In this document: one piece after another, positions 1-7,746 of the stretch | How the letters are laid out: each line of letters opens with the position of its first letter | Numbering within the stretch: the first letter of the stretch is position 1 | NCBI RefSeq assembly: GCF_029207565.1 | Contig: NZ_JANCMW010000013.1 | Span: forward strand, 36,562 to 100,561 | DNA length: 64,000 bases | Direction: 5' to 3' | Source: Marinobacter iranensis | GTDB lineage: Bacteria; Pseudomonadota; Gammaproteobacteria; Pseudomonadales; Oleiphilaceae | Program-made: the position numbers and the translations under genes | Notes under the pieces: model-generated | The model's input: the letters and a program-made list of their open reading frames with translations, nothing else | Told to the model about the DNA's origin: nothing | Databases searched by the model: none

Positions 1-225
1 TTGGCGGATTTGAGATAGTTCTGCATAAGCCCGGTGCTTCCTCAGATCGGTAAGGGTTATTAAGTGCCATGTATCAAAGACAAGCTTGTATTCTAGCGGA
101 GCAGAGGCAGGCGGCAACAGGCCAATTGTGATGAATTGTGGCATAAATGAGGAGATTTAACGCCCAAAGCTCACAGATTCCATGAACTGGCGTGGATAAC
201 CGGGTCAGATTCGGTTGTAAATTGT
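1..225. other. Left-edge noncoding stretch
   Basis: I see no convincing gene between the window edge and the peroxidase operator. The short open frames here have no recognisable product, start signal or family motif. An imperfect direct repeat of AATTGTG occurs near 121-140. This is probably intergenic DNA containing the upstream promoter region of the peroxidase operon. Confidence 0.5.
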
Positions 226-237
226 ATTGTGTACAAT
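226..237. promoter_or_regulatory. Putative OspR/OhrR-type operator
   Basis: ATTGT and ACAAT half sites flank a GT centre, about 30 bases before the peroxidase start. An AT-rich inverted repeat here is what MarR-family peroxide sensors of the OhrR group bind, and such a sensor is encoded two genes downstream. Repression of the operon by that sensor is an inference; no binding data were available. Confidence 0.5.
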
Positions 238-267
238 ATAATGGAGGAAAATACAAAGGAGAAAATC

Positions 268-753
268 ATGGCTACCCAAAGCATCTACGACTTTGCTGCA
301 ACCGACATCCGTGGAGAAGAGCATTCTCTCGATGAGTTCCGCGGCAAGGTTCTGCTGATTGTAAACACGGCCAGTAAATGCGGTTTTACCCCGCAGTTTG
401 AAGGTTTGCAATCCCTGTACACCGACCTGAAAGGCAAAGGGCTTGAAGTGCTGGGTTTTCCCTGCAACCAGTTCCGCAACCAGGACCCGGCAGACGACAA
501 GGCCATCAGTGAATTCTGCAGCCTGAACTACGGCGTTGATTTCCCCATGTTTGCCAAGATCGAGGTTAACGGACCAAACGCCCACCCCCTGTTTCAGCAT
601 CTGAAACACAGCGCCAAGGGTCTGTTGGGATCGGAAGCGGTCAAATGGAACTTTACCAAGTTCCTGGTTAACAGCGATGGCGAGGTTGTCGGCCGTTATC
701 CACCCACCACAAAACCGTCAGCCATCCGTGCCGACATCGAGAAGTTGCTGTAA
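268..753 (+). CDS. gpo: Glutathione peroxidase
   Basis: A 161-residue thiol peroxidase of the glutathione peroxidase family, expected to reduce hydrogen peroxide and organic hydroperoxides in the cytoplasm. The peroxidatic cysteine is C38 in the NTASKCGFTPQ motif. The FPCNQF motif supplies the conserved glutamine and WNFTKF the active-site tryptophan. The enzyme uses cysteine rather than selenocysteine. The ATG at 268 follows AAAGGAG and matches the family N-terminus, so the longer frame from 229 is rejected. It is followed after 3 bases by a thiol-based MarR regulator, the same arrangement as gpx-ospR of Pseudomonas aeruginosa. Confidence 0.93.
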   Translation: MATQSIYDFAATDIRGEEHSLDEFRGKVLLIVNTASKCGFTPQFEGLQSLYTDLKGKGLEVLGFPCNQFRNQDPADDKAISEFCSLNYGVDFPMFAKIEVNGPNAHPLFQHLKHSAKGLLGSEAVKWNFTKFLVNSDGEVVGRYPPTTKPSAIRADIEKLL

Positions 754-756
754 GCC

Positions 757-1227
757 ATGAAAACCGAAGATGACCTCCTTGCACTGGATAACCAGCTCTG
801 TTTTGCTCTCTATGCCGCCAATCGGGCGATAACGGCCCGTTACCGTCCACTGTTGGCAGAGCTCAATCTCACTTATCCGCAGTATCTGGTCATGCTGGTA
901 CTGTGGGAAGCGAACCAGGATGGAAAAACCGTCAGGGTGTCTGATCTGGGTAAGCGGCTACGCCTGGATTCGGGAACCCTGACGCCTCTGCTTAAACGTC
1001 TGGCTGATCGAAAGCTGGTTACACGCCTGCGGGACACGGTCGACGAGCGGGTGGTAACGGTCGCGCCGACGGAGAAGGGCATCGCCATGCGGCGGCAGGC
1101 CCGGGAGATTCCGGGTCGTCTGCTGTGTGGTACCGGTATCGGGGAGGAGCGAATCGTGGCATTGCGGGAAGAACTGCGTTCCGTCCTTAGTCTTCTTGAG
1201 GCTCAGGGGGAGCCCAGCGGTCGATAA
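757..1227 (+). CDS. ospR: MarR-family thiol sensor, OspR/OhrR type
   Basis: A 156-residue winged-helix repressor. The N-terminal LDNQLCFALYAANRA block carries the redox cysteine (C15) typical of OhrR, and a second cysteine, C124, is placed as in two-cysteine OhrR and OspR proteins. The DNA-reading segment is near residues 60-90, with the wing near DTVDERVV. In the family, oxidation of the first cysteine releases DNA and derepresses a peroxidase gene. Here the partner is a glutathione peroxidase rather than Ohr, which favours OspR. The last 41 bases overlap the convergent sensor kinase gene. Confidence 0.85.
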   Translation: MKTEDDLLALDNQLCFALYAANRAITARYRPLLAELNLTYPQYLVMLVLWEANQDGKTVRVSDLGKRLRLDSGTLTPLLKRLADRKLVTRLRDTVDERVVTVAPTEKGIAMRRQAREIPGRLLCGTGIGEERIVALREELRSVLSLLEAQGEPSGR

Positions 1228-3523
1228 TCGACTTCAGGTCGGCGCGATTGTAGGGCTTGGTGATGTAATCGTTCATACCGGATTCCAGGCAATCGTCACG
1301 GTCTCCCTGCATGACGTTGGCCGTCACGGCGATCACAGGCAGATCCCACCATTCGGGATTCTCGCGAATCTTGCGGGTGGCTTCGTAGCCATCCATCACC
1401 GGCATCTGACAATCCATCAGCACGATATCAAAGGACGCCTGCTGTAACGCCTCCAGCGCCCGTTTGCCGTTTTCCGCAAGGGTGACCGAATGGCCGAGTT
1501 TCTTCAGCATGCTGCTGGCGACAACCTGGTTAACCTGGTTGTCTTCCACCAGTAACAGGTTCAGTGATCTGGTAACCTCCGTCTGCTCTTCAATGGTACC
1601 GGTCCTGTCGCCGGCACCTTCATGTTCCAGCCCTGCAGCCCTGCAAAGGGTGCGGAACAACTGCTCCCGTCTCAGTGGCATGGAGAGTATCTGCCGGTTG
1701 TCAGCGGGCAGTGCCGAGCCATTCCTGTCGACCAGGATAACGCCGGTGCCGGACCAGCCCGGTGCAAGTTGTCCTGCGGTTTCATCGTCCTTTTCCGCGA
1801 CAACCATCAGGATGCCTCCTCCATTGCGAGCGGCATCACGTATGGGAACGCCCCATGCCCGCAACTGGTTTTCAATGGAGGTACGGTGGGGGTAGTCCGG
1901 GGGAATGCCCATATCCACCCCTGTTTGCCTGAGCTGGTCCGGAATGGCCGGCATTGCCAATTCGGCCTCCTGCTGGTCGTGCACGGGCAGGGGCAGGTTG
2001 ACCGTGAAGTGGGTTCCTTTTTGTTCCTCGGAATCCACCAGGATCTGGCCGTGCATCCGCTCTACCAGTTGGCGGCACAGGGTCAGGCCCAGGCCGGTGC
2101 CCCCGTAGAGCCGGGTGGTATCGCTGTCGGCCTGGGAGAAGGGCGAGAAAATCCGGTGCAGCCCTTCCTTGGACATGCCGATACCGGTGTCGATCACGTC
2201 GATGCGAACATTACCGCTGAAGCGGGTGGCGCGGATACTCACGCTGCCCTGCTCGGTGAACTTGATGGCATTGCTGAGCAGGTTATTGAGAATCTGACGG
2301 GTGCGGGTGGGGTCGCCGAGGAACATTTCCGGCAGATCGCAGTCAATATCCGCCACCACATCAATGTTCTTGCGCCGGGCCTGCTGGGCGTGCAGCGTTG
2401 CACACTCCTCAATCAGATTGCGTACCGAGAAGGGAATGTTCTCCAGGCTGAGTTTGCCGGCTTCCACCTTGGAAATATCAAGGATGTCGTTGAGCAGGCC
2501 AAGCAGGCTCTGGCCGGCGTTCAGGGCAATTTCCAGCCGGTTTCGCTGCGCCGGTTCCAGATCTCCTTCCAGCGCTAGCCCGAGCATGCCCAGAACGCCA
2601 TTGAGCGGGGTGCGGATCTCATGGCTCATACTGGCCAGGAAATTGGCCCGTGCCCTGGCTCGGCGTACGGCGTCTTCCTTGGCGCGGACCAGGGCCCGGT
2701 TGCCTCGCTGGAGCGCCTCGTTTTTCTCGGAAATTTCCCGTGTGCGGTCTTCCACTTCCTGTTCAAGCTGGCCGGAGTAGTTCTTCATCGCGCTTTCGGC
2801 AGCCCGAAGCTGCGCCAGGCTTGAATCAATGGTTTCCAGGTGCTGGTTGATCACGCCCACCATAAGCCCTATCTCATCCTCGCGATGGTTCCTGGGCACA
2901 GGTAACCGGATCTTTTCGGGGCTTTCCGCTCTGACACGGCTGAGGGTGCCGATAACGTTGAGCATCGGGCGGGTCAGCACGAAGTAGAAAATGGCCAGTA
3001 GCGCCGCCGTAAGCACCAGGCTTTTCAAGAGTCCGCTCAGCAGGGTGTAGCCCGCCCGCTGGAGGAACAGCAGGCCGTAGTGATAGGTGTCGATGGTGAC
3101 TGTCAGGTTGCCCAGGGACAGGTCACTCAATTGAGGCACCACCAGTTCCCGGCTGAACACGCGGCTGTCACCAAACAGCAGGTCGCTGATCCAGCGATAA
3201 CGGGAGTCCGGGCTGCTCTGGCTGGCAGCGGCCATGGTCTGGCCGTTATTGTCGATGATGCGGGCATCAATGGTCGCCGGGTGGCGGAGCAAACCGTCCA
3301 GCAGTTCTTCCGCAAGCCGGATGTCGATGTTGTAGGCAATCTGGGAGGCAGGGCTATGGCTGATTTCGATAAGCGCCTGGATTTCCTGTTCCATGGAATC
3401 CCGGGCACTGAAATAATCGAGTGTGACCTGCACAACGTTGAGCACCAGGCCCAGCACCATTGCGATTAAAACGGTGTCCCGGGTCAGGCGATAGGATAGC
3501 CGTTTCTGGAATGCAGTTGTCAC
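1187..3523 (-). CDS. Hybrid sensor histidine kinase/response regulator
   Basis: A 778-residue inner-membrane signalling protein. Transmembrane helices lie near residues 17-37 and 160-183 and flank a sensor region of about 120 residues. A HAMP-like linker and a coiled coil (about 215-295) lead to the dimerisation domain with phospho-accepting H301 in SHEIRTPLNG. The ATPase domain (about 400-515) has the N box in LNNLLSNAIKF and DTGIGM and GGTGLGL glycine boxes. Residues 535-632 look like a degenerate receiver. A true receiver (655-770) has D704 in LMDCQMPVMDGYE. There is no C-terminal phosphotransfer domain, so it is shorter than BarA. The signal is unknown. It lies 56 bases downstream of a membrane-anchored protein of unknown function on the same strand. 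Confidence 0.88.
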   Translation of the reverse strand: MTTAFQKRLSYRLTRDTVLIAMVLGLVLNVVQVTLDYFSARDSMEQEIQALIEISHSPASQIAYNIDIRLAEELLDGLLRHPATIDARIIDNNGQTMAAASQSSPDSRYRWISDLLFGDSRVFSRELVVPQLSDLSLGNLTVTIDTYHYGLLFLQRAGYTLLSGLLKSLVLTAALLAIFYFVLTRPMLNVIGTLSRVRAESPEKIRLPVPRNHREDEIGLMVGVINQHLETIDSSLAQLRAAESAMKNYSGQLEQEVEDRTREISEKNEALQRGNRALVRAKEDAVRRARARANFLASMSHEIRTPLNGVLGMLGLALEGDLEPAQRNRLEIALNAGQSLLGLLNDILDISKVEAGKLSLENIPFSVRNLIEECATLHAQQARRKNIDVVADIDCDLPEMFLGDPTRTRQILNNLLSNAIKFTEQGSVSIRATRFSGNVRIDVIDTGIGMSKEGLHRIFSPFSQADSDTTRLYGGTGLGLTLCRQLVERMHGQILVDSEEQKGTHFTVNLPLPVHDQQEAELAMPAIPDQLRQTGVDMGIPPDYPHRTSIENQLRAWGVPIRDAARNGGGILMVVAEKDDETAGQLAPGWSGTGVILVDRNGSALPADNRQILSMPLRREQLFRTLCRAAGLEHEGAGDRTGTIEEQTEVTRSLNLLLVEDNQVNQVVASSMLKKLGHSVTLAENGKRALEALQQASFDIVLMDCQMPVMDGYEATRKIRENPEWWDLPVIAVTANVMQGDRDDCLESGMNDYITKPYNRADLKSIIDRWAPPEPQED

Positions 3524-3579
3524 AGCGTGTCACGGTCCCTGTCTAACGTTTTGTGTGGTGTTCCGGGATTAGCCGAAGG

Positions 3580-4353
3580 CTAGTCGTCGTAGTCTGCCTT
3601 CTTGCGCCATTCATCGTCGTGAAGGAAGGTGTCCCACTCCCTGTCGAGGCGTGATTGGCCTTCCGCGGCGGCTGTGTGGGCCTCATCACCTTTCATCGCC
3701 TCAAGCTCCTTGATACGGGTGCGGAAGCTTTTTACGGCTTTCATTGCCATGGGGTTGTCCTGTGACTTGCCCATTTCAGTACTGGCCAGATGATAGGCGT
3801 GAATGGCCTTGCGAATCTGGTTCTGTTTCACATAATCACGGGCCTGGAACACATGCAGGTCGGCATGGGTTTTGTGCACGAGGAACAGGACAAACTTGAG
3901 ATTTTTCTTCGCCGTGGCGCCATCAATCTTTCCGGCCTTGTGCATGCCTTCAATCATCTTGAAGAGGTTCTGCAGCAACTCCTTGACATAACTGGACTTC
4001 TCCGGCGAATCGATTTTTACTGGAGAGCGTTGGTCCTCGTTGTCCATGACCTTCTTTTTGAGTTGCTGGGCGGCGTTTAACCATTCCCCGACTGGCTGTT
4101 CAGACTTGAGGCCCTGGAGCTCGCGGCAGGTTTCCTCCATGCGTTTGATCAGCAACAATTTAAGGTCTGCGGTGAGGTATTGTCCCGGAATTTCTGAAAG
4201 CAGGCGGTTAGCACGGTTATAGCTGTCTTCCAGCGCCGTGATTTTTCGAGCACGTTCGATACGTGCCCGTTCCCGCATCTGGCTGGCCACAATAATGATG
4301 ATCGAAACGGTAACGATAGCCGCCAGAAGCAGCACAATCATTGTGGTATCCAT
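3580..4353 (-). CDS. Membrane-anchored helical protein of unknown function
   Basis: A 257-residue protein with one N-terminal transmembrane helix (about residues 5-25) and a charged, mostly helical cytoplasmic portion. The stretch with AIHAYHLASTEMGKS suggests a TPR-like helical pair. No enzymatic motif is visible. It precedes the hybrid kinase gene by 56 bases on the same strand, so the two are probably cotranscribed and may function together. That link is inferred from position only. I do not recognise a named family. Confidence 0.7.
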   Translation of the reverse strand: MDTTMIVLLLAAIVTVSIIIIVASQMRERARIERARKITALEDSYNRANRLLSEIPGQYLTADLKLLLIKRMEETCRELQGLKSEQPVGEWLNAAQQLKKKVMDNEDQRSPVKIDSPEKSSYVKELLQNLFKMIEGMHKAGKIDGATAKKNLKFVLFLVHKTHADLHVFQARDYVKQNQIRKAIHAYHLASTEMGKSQDNPMAMKAVKSFRTRIKELEAMKGDEAHTAAAEGQSRLDREWDTFLHDDEWRKKADYDD

Positions 4354-4498
4354 CGTATTGCTGATACTCCGACTAATGGACAGGGCACTGAACGCTCCGG
4401 CAACAGAAAAAACCGGAGAAATCCAGCAAGTATCCGAAAGACTAGCAGAAAACCAAAAATGATTCCGTTTTGAAATGTGAACGATTGCGGCTTTATAT

Positions 4499-4513
4499 CA
4501 ATTCGATGAATTG
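4499..4513. promoter_or_regulatory. Putative LysR autoregulatory site
   Basis: A perfect palindrome, CAATTC-GAT-GAATTG, about 75 bases upstream of the LysR gene. It contains T-N11-A (T4498 to A4510), the general LysR-type binding pattern, at a distance usual for autoregulation. Binding is inferred. Confidence 0.45.
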
Positions 4514-4588
4514 GTAATCTTCAGTCTATTCTTCTGGTGAATGAAAGCTGTTCACCGATCACCGTTTATCGCCTGCAGGTAGCACTTC

Positions 4589-5599
4589 ATGGACATTTCC
4601 CGGGTTGACCTCAATCTGCTTGTGTATCTTGACGTGCTGTTGCGGGAGCGGAACGTCACCAAAGCCGCCAACCATCTCGGCATAACCCAGCCGGCCATGA
4701 GCAATGGTTTACGGCGATTGCGGGATCTGTTTGGTGATCCGCTGCTGGTGCGCACCAGCGAGGGCATGACTGCGACTGAACGTGCCACCGAACTGCAGCC
4801 ACTGGTGCGGGGCATCCTCTCGGATATCGAGCAGGCGGTTCATGAGAAGACGGCCTTTGCGGCTATGGAAAGCCAGCGTGTATTCCGCATCATGGCCAGC
4901 GACTATGCGGAGTCCTGCCTGATGCCGCGGGTGCTCCGGCGGATTCGCCAGGAGGCGCCTCATGTCACCCTGGATGTTCTGACCCCGAGTGACGTGAGCT
5001 TTCTCGACGTGGAGCAGGGCCGGTTGGATATGGCGATCAACCGGTTCGACAAGATTCCACAGTCCTTTCACCAGAAAACCCTGTGGACTGAGTATTTCGC
5101 CTGCCTGATGAACGCGCGCAACCCTATCCTCAAGGAACCGTTCACCCTGGATACCTATCTGGATGCCAGCCATATCTGGGTCAGCAAAACCGGTTTCGGT
5201 GTCGGCGTAGGGGTGAATCCAAAGGATGTCCAGCGCCTGGGCTGGGTGGACGAGGCATTGTCGCTGATGGGGCGCAAGCGTCGGATTTCTGTATTCACGC
5301 GGCATTACCAGGTGGCGATGCTGCTGGCGGAACAGCACGACCTGATAGCCACACTGCCATCTCGCGCTGCCTGGTTGCAGAAAGACAACACCAATCTGGT
5401 GGTGAAGGTACCGCCGTTCGAGATCCCGCCGTTTGAGCTGAAAATGGCCTGGAGCCCGTTGTTGCAGCACAACACGGATCACCAATGGCTACGGAAGCTT
5501 ATTGTGGAAGTGGCCGAGGAGGTGGATGCGGAGTTTGCACCGTTCGGGGCACAGTTTGAATCCGCCGAGGTTCCCGGCGTTCATCATTCAGAGCGGTAG
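4589..5599 (+). CDS. LysR-type transcriptional regulator
   Basis: A 336-residue LysR regulator. The N-terminal winged helix-turn-helix (about residues 5-65) contains NVTKAANHLGITQPAMSNGLRRLR, cited here as its flanking motifs NVTKAANHLG and QPAMSNGLRRLR. The effector-binding domain starts near residue 90. The N-terminus DLNLLVYLDVLL resembles the NodD/NahR/LeuO branch, which often responds to aromatic or phenolic compounds, but the ligand cannot be read from the sequence. No divergently transcribed target enzyme operon lies alongside, which is unusual for the family. The 3' end overlaps the convergent GNAT gene by 12 bases. Confidence 0.88.
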   Translation: MDISRVDLNLLVYLDVLLRERNVTKAANHLGITQPAMSNGLRRLRDLFGDPLLVRTSEGMTATERATELQPLVRGILSDIEQAVHEKTAFAAMESQRVFRIMASDYAESCLMPRVLRRIRQEAPHVTLDVLTPSDVSFLDVEQGRLDMAINRFDKIPQSFHQKTLWTEYFACLMNARNPILKEPFTLDTYLDASHIWVSKTGFGVGVGVNPKDVQRLGWVDEALSLMGRKRRISVFTRHYQVAMLLAEQHDLIATLPSRAAWLQKDNTNLVVKVPPFEIPPFELKMAWSPLLQHNTDHQWLRKLIVEVAEEVDAEFAPFGAQFESAEVPGVHHSER

Positions 5600-6553
5600 T
5601 TCCCTCAGTTCCAGTGAACCCCGCCCGGCGTCCCACATACGCTGGAAGGATTCGGCAAGCAGCTTTACCCGGCCGCTGTCGGCAAATTTGGCGAAGCCCT
5701 CGGGCTTGTAGAAGTCATGTCGGTAGACCACGCCCTCCCGGTCGGCCAGCAGGAATGGCTGGTCTTCCACCGGGTAGTCGTCGTTGACCAACCTCAGTTC
5801 CATCCGGCTGGGCAGGCGACGCATCAGTTCCACGATCTGGTGCCGGCGTTTCACCAGCGGTTTGTCATCGTGAATCAGCAGGCGCACGTCGCTGAGCCGA
5901 TGACGGCGGGCCAGACTGGATATCAGTTCCCGGAACCGCAGGCGGTCATAGAGGTCATGATCCAGCAGCCGGTCATACAGCCAGAGCCGTTGACGGGCCT
6001 GGCCAGCCACGGAGTCCATCAGCCCCACCATGTTGCTTTCGCTGTCAAACAGCCAGGCGTCTTGGTCTTCGCCCAACAGCATGGGAGTGGGGCGGGTGCC
6101 GAAAGCATCACTGACCAGTTCCGGAGCCAGGCAGCGCATGTCCACATGGGGAATGCCGGCGTCGTCGTACAGGTCGGAGCAGACGTGGAACCCGGAGCGC
6201 TGGTAGAAGGGAATGGCGTGTTCCTGGGCGGAAAGCTGCAGTTCACTGAACTGGCCGGCCGCTTCCGAGACCAGGTGGCGCAACAGGACTTCACCGAATC
6301 CCTTGCCGCGATGGGCAGACAGGATGGCCATGCGCCCGATATGGGCGGTTTCCTCAAGGGTTGAGAAAAGCCGGCCGACCCCGACGGGGGTGTTGTCGGG
6401 CAGTACCATGAGATAGTGGTCGGCGATTTCGTCGGTATCGTCCCATTCCAGTTCCGGCGGTACCCGTTGCTCTTCCACAAACACGGCCTGACGTATGGTC
6501 CGGACATCGGCCGGCGCCAGTTGCCAGCTGTATTTGCGAATCCGTACGTTCAT
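5588..6553 (-). CDS. GNAT acetyltransferase with extra C-terminal domain
   Basis: A 321-residue protein. The first 150 residues are a GNAT fold: the acetyl-CoA loop is AHRGKGFGEVLLRHL, the ligand strand precedes it in HIGRMAILS, and the C-terminal GNAT strand includes AIPFYQRSGFHV. Residues from about 180 onward form a second alpha/beta domain with LWLYDRLLDHDLYDR and DVRLLIHDDKPL. That part is conserved in pseudomonad homologues by my recollection and has no assigned function. The start at 6553 follows a purine-rich site (GGTGAGAG); a GTG start 21 bases upstream is possible. The substrate is unknown. Confidence 0.82.
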   Translation of the reverse strand: MNVRIRKYSWQLAPADVRTIRQAVFVEEQRVPPELEWDDTDEIADHYLMVLPDNTPVGVGRLFSTLEETAHIGRMAILSAHRGKGFGEVLLRHLVSEAAGQFSELQLSAQEHAIPFYQRSGFHVCSDLYDDAGIPHVDMRCLAPELVSDAFGTRPTPMLLGEDQDAWLFDSESNMVGLMDSVAGQARQRLWLYDRLLDHDLYDRLRFRELISSLARRHRLSDVRLLIHDDKPLVKRRHQIVELMRRLPSRMELRLVNDDYPVEDQPFLLADREGVVYRHDFYKPEGFAKFADSGRVKLLAESFQRMWDAGRGSLELRELPL

Positions 6554-6588
6554 GCCGTTCTCTCTCACCCTCACTCTTAATCTTACCC

Positions 6589-7743
6589 TTACTCGAAATA
6601 CAGCGAACCCTGGTTAACGAGATTACTCAAAAGCCCCGCGATGGCGTCGTCGCCGGCAAACAATGAGGCCAGTTCTGCCATATCAAGTCTGGCGCCGGCG
6701 CAGAGCAAGGGTGCCAGAGGCCTTGCATCGCCCCGGAGCAGGAATTGCTCGCCATCCACGAATAGGGCCGCTTCTTCCTCAAATTCATGGTAGGCGAAAC
6801 GGGAACCTTCGTTCCAGCGCAGCGGGTTGCCGGATGCTATCAGTTCACCGAGCAGTTCCGGCGTCACGGGCTCTTCCGCGGGCACCACAATATCCAGGCT
6901 CTTGGGAAGCGTGGAGTATTGGCCAAACCAGAGCGCCAGTTGGCGCTTGTCGGTAAGTTTTTCACGAATGACGCCATCAAGGCGATCGATTACTTCGGGT
7001 GCAATGGTGCCAGGGTTGTCCTGAACCCTCAGGTCCGGATCGTTGAGGTGCTCCGACGCGTCGGACTGGCTGCAGAGGAAATCCGTGAAACCGGTCAGCA
7101 CATCGTCAATGGTGGGCGCACGGAACCCGACGGACAGGGTGATGCAGTCATCCTCCGCCACTCCGTGATGGCCAATGCCCGGTGGCAGGTACAGCATGTC
7201 TCCCGGTGCCAGAGTGACGGTTTCCTCGCCATCCCAGCTACTGAGAATCCGCAACGGTGTGCCGTCTACCCGGGGTGAGGTGTGATCGCAGTGGCCGCCA
7301 AAAGTCCACCGCCGGTGTCCTTCGGCCTGCAGCAGGAAGACATCGTACTGGTCGTAGTGGGGGCCGACGCTGCCGCCTTTCGGGGCGTAGCTGGCCATGA
7401 TGTCATCCAGTCGCCAGTTGGGGACGAAGCGGAACTTGTCCAACAGGTCCGCGAAGTCCGGAACCCAGTGGTCAAGGCCCTGAACCAGCAGTGTCCAGTG
7501 ACTTTCCGGCAGTTTGCTGAAGCGCTCGGGCTCAAAAGGACCGTTGTGCAACTGCCAGGGTTTGCCGTCGTCGTTCTCGATCACAATGCGGGATTCGACC
7601 GCTTCCTCGCAGGCGAGCCCCGCCAGTTCCTCCGCCGACACCGGGCACTCGAAGCCCGCAAAGGCCTGGCGGATTACCAGCGGTTTCTTCTGCCAGTAGT
7701 CCCGCAGGAATTCTTCCGCGGGCATTCCGCCGGGCAGTTTCAT
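6589..7743 (-). CDS. roxA: Ribosomal protein L16 arginine hydroxylase, cupin oxygenase
   Basis: A 384-residue JmjC/cupin-type 2-oxoglutarate and Fe(II) dependent oxygenase, the RoxA/YcfD family, which hydroxylates an arginine of ribosomal protein L16. The iron-binding HxD is H129 and D131 in VGPHYDQYDVF. The distal histidine is H192 in PPGIGHHG. The C-terminal dimerisation and winged-helix part (about 220-384) fits the E. coli enzyme in length. It follows purB by 3 bases on the same strand and is probably cotranscribed with it. Confidence 0.9.
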   Translation of the reverse strand: MKLPGGMPAEEFLRDYWQKKPLVIRQAFAGFECPVSAEELAGLACEEAVESRIVIENDDGKPWQLHNGPFEPERFSKLPESHWTLLVQGLDHWVPDFADLLDKFRFVPNWRLDDIMASYAPKGGSVGPHYDQYDVFLLQAEGHRRWTFGGHCDHTSPRVDGTPLRILSSWDGEETVTLAPGDMLYLPPGIGHHGVAEDDCITLSVGFRAPTIDDVLTGFTDFLCSQSDASEHLNDPDLRVQDNPGTIAPEVIDRLDGVIREKLTDKRQLALWFGQYSTLPKSLDIVVPAEEPVTPELLGELIASGNPLRWNEGSRFAYHEFEEEAALFVDGEQFLLRGDARPLAPLLCAGARLDMAELASLFAGDDAIAGLLSNLVNQGSLYFE

Positions 7744-7746
7744 GAT

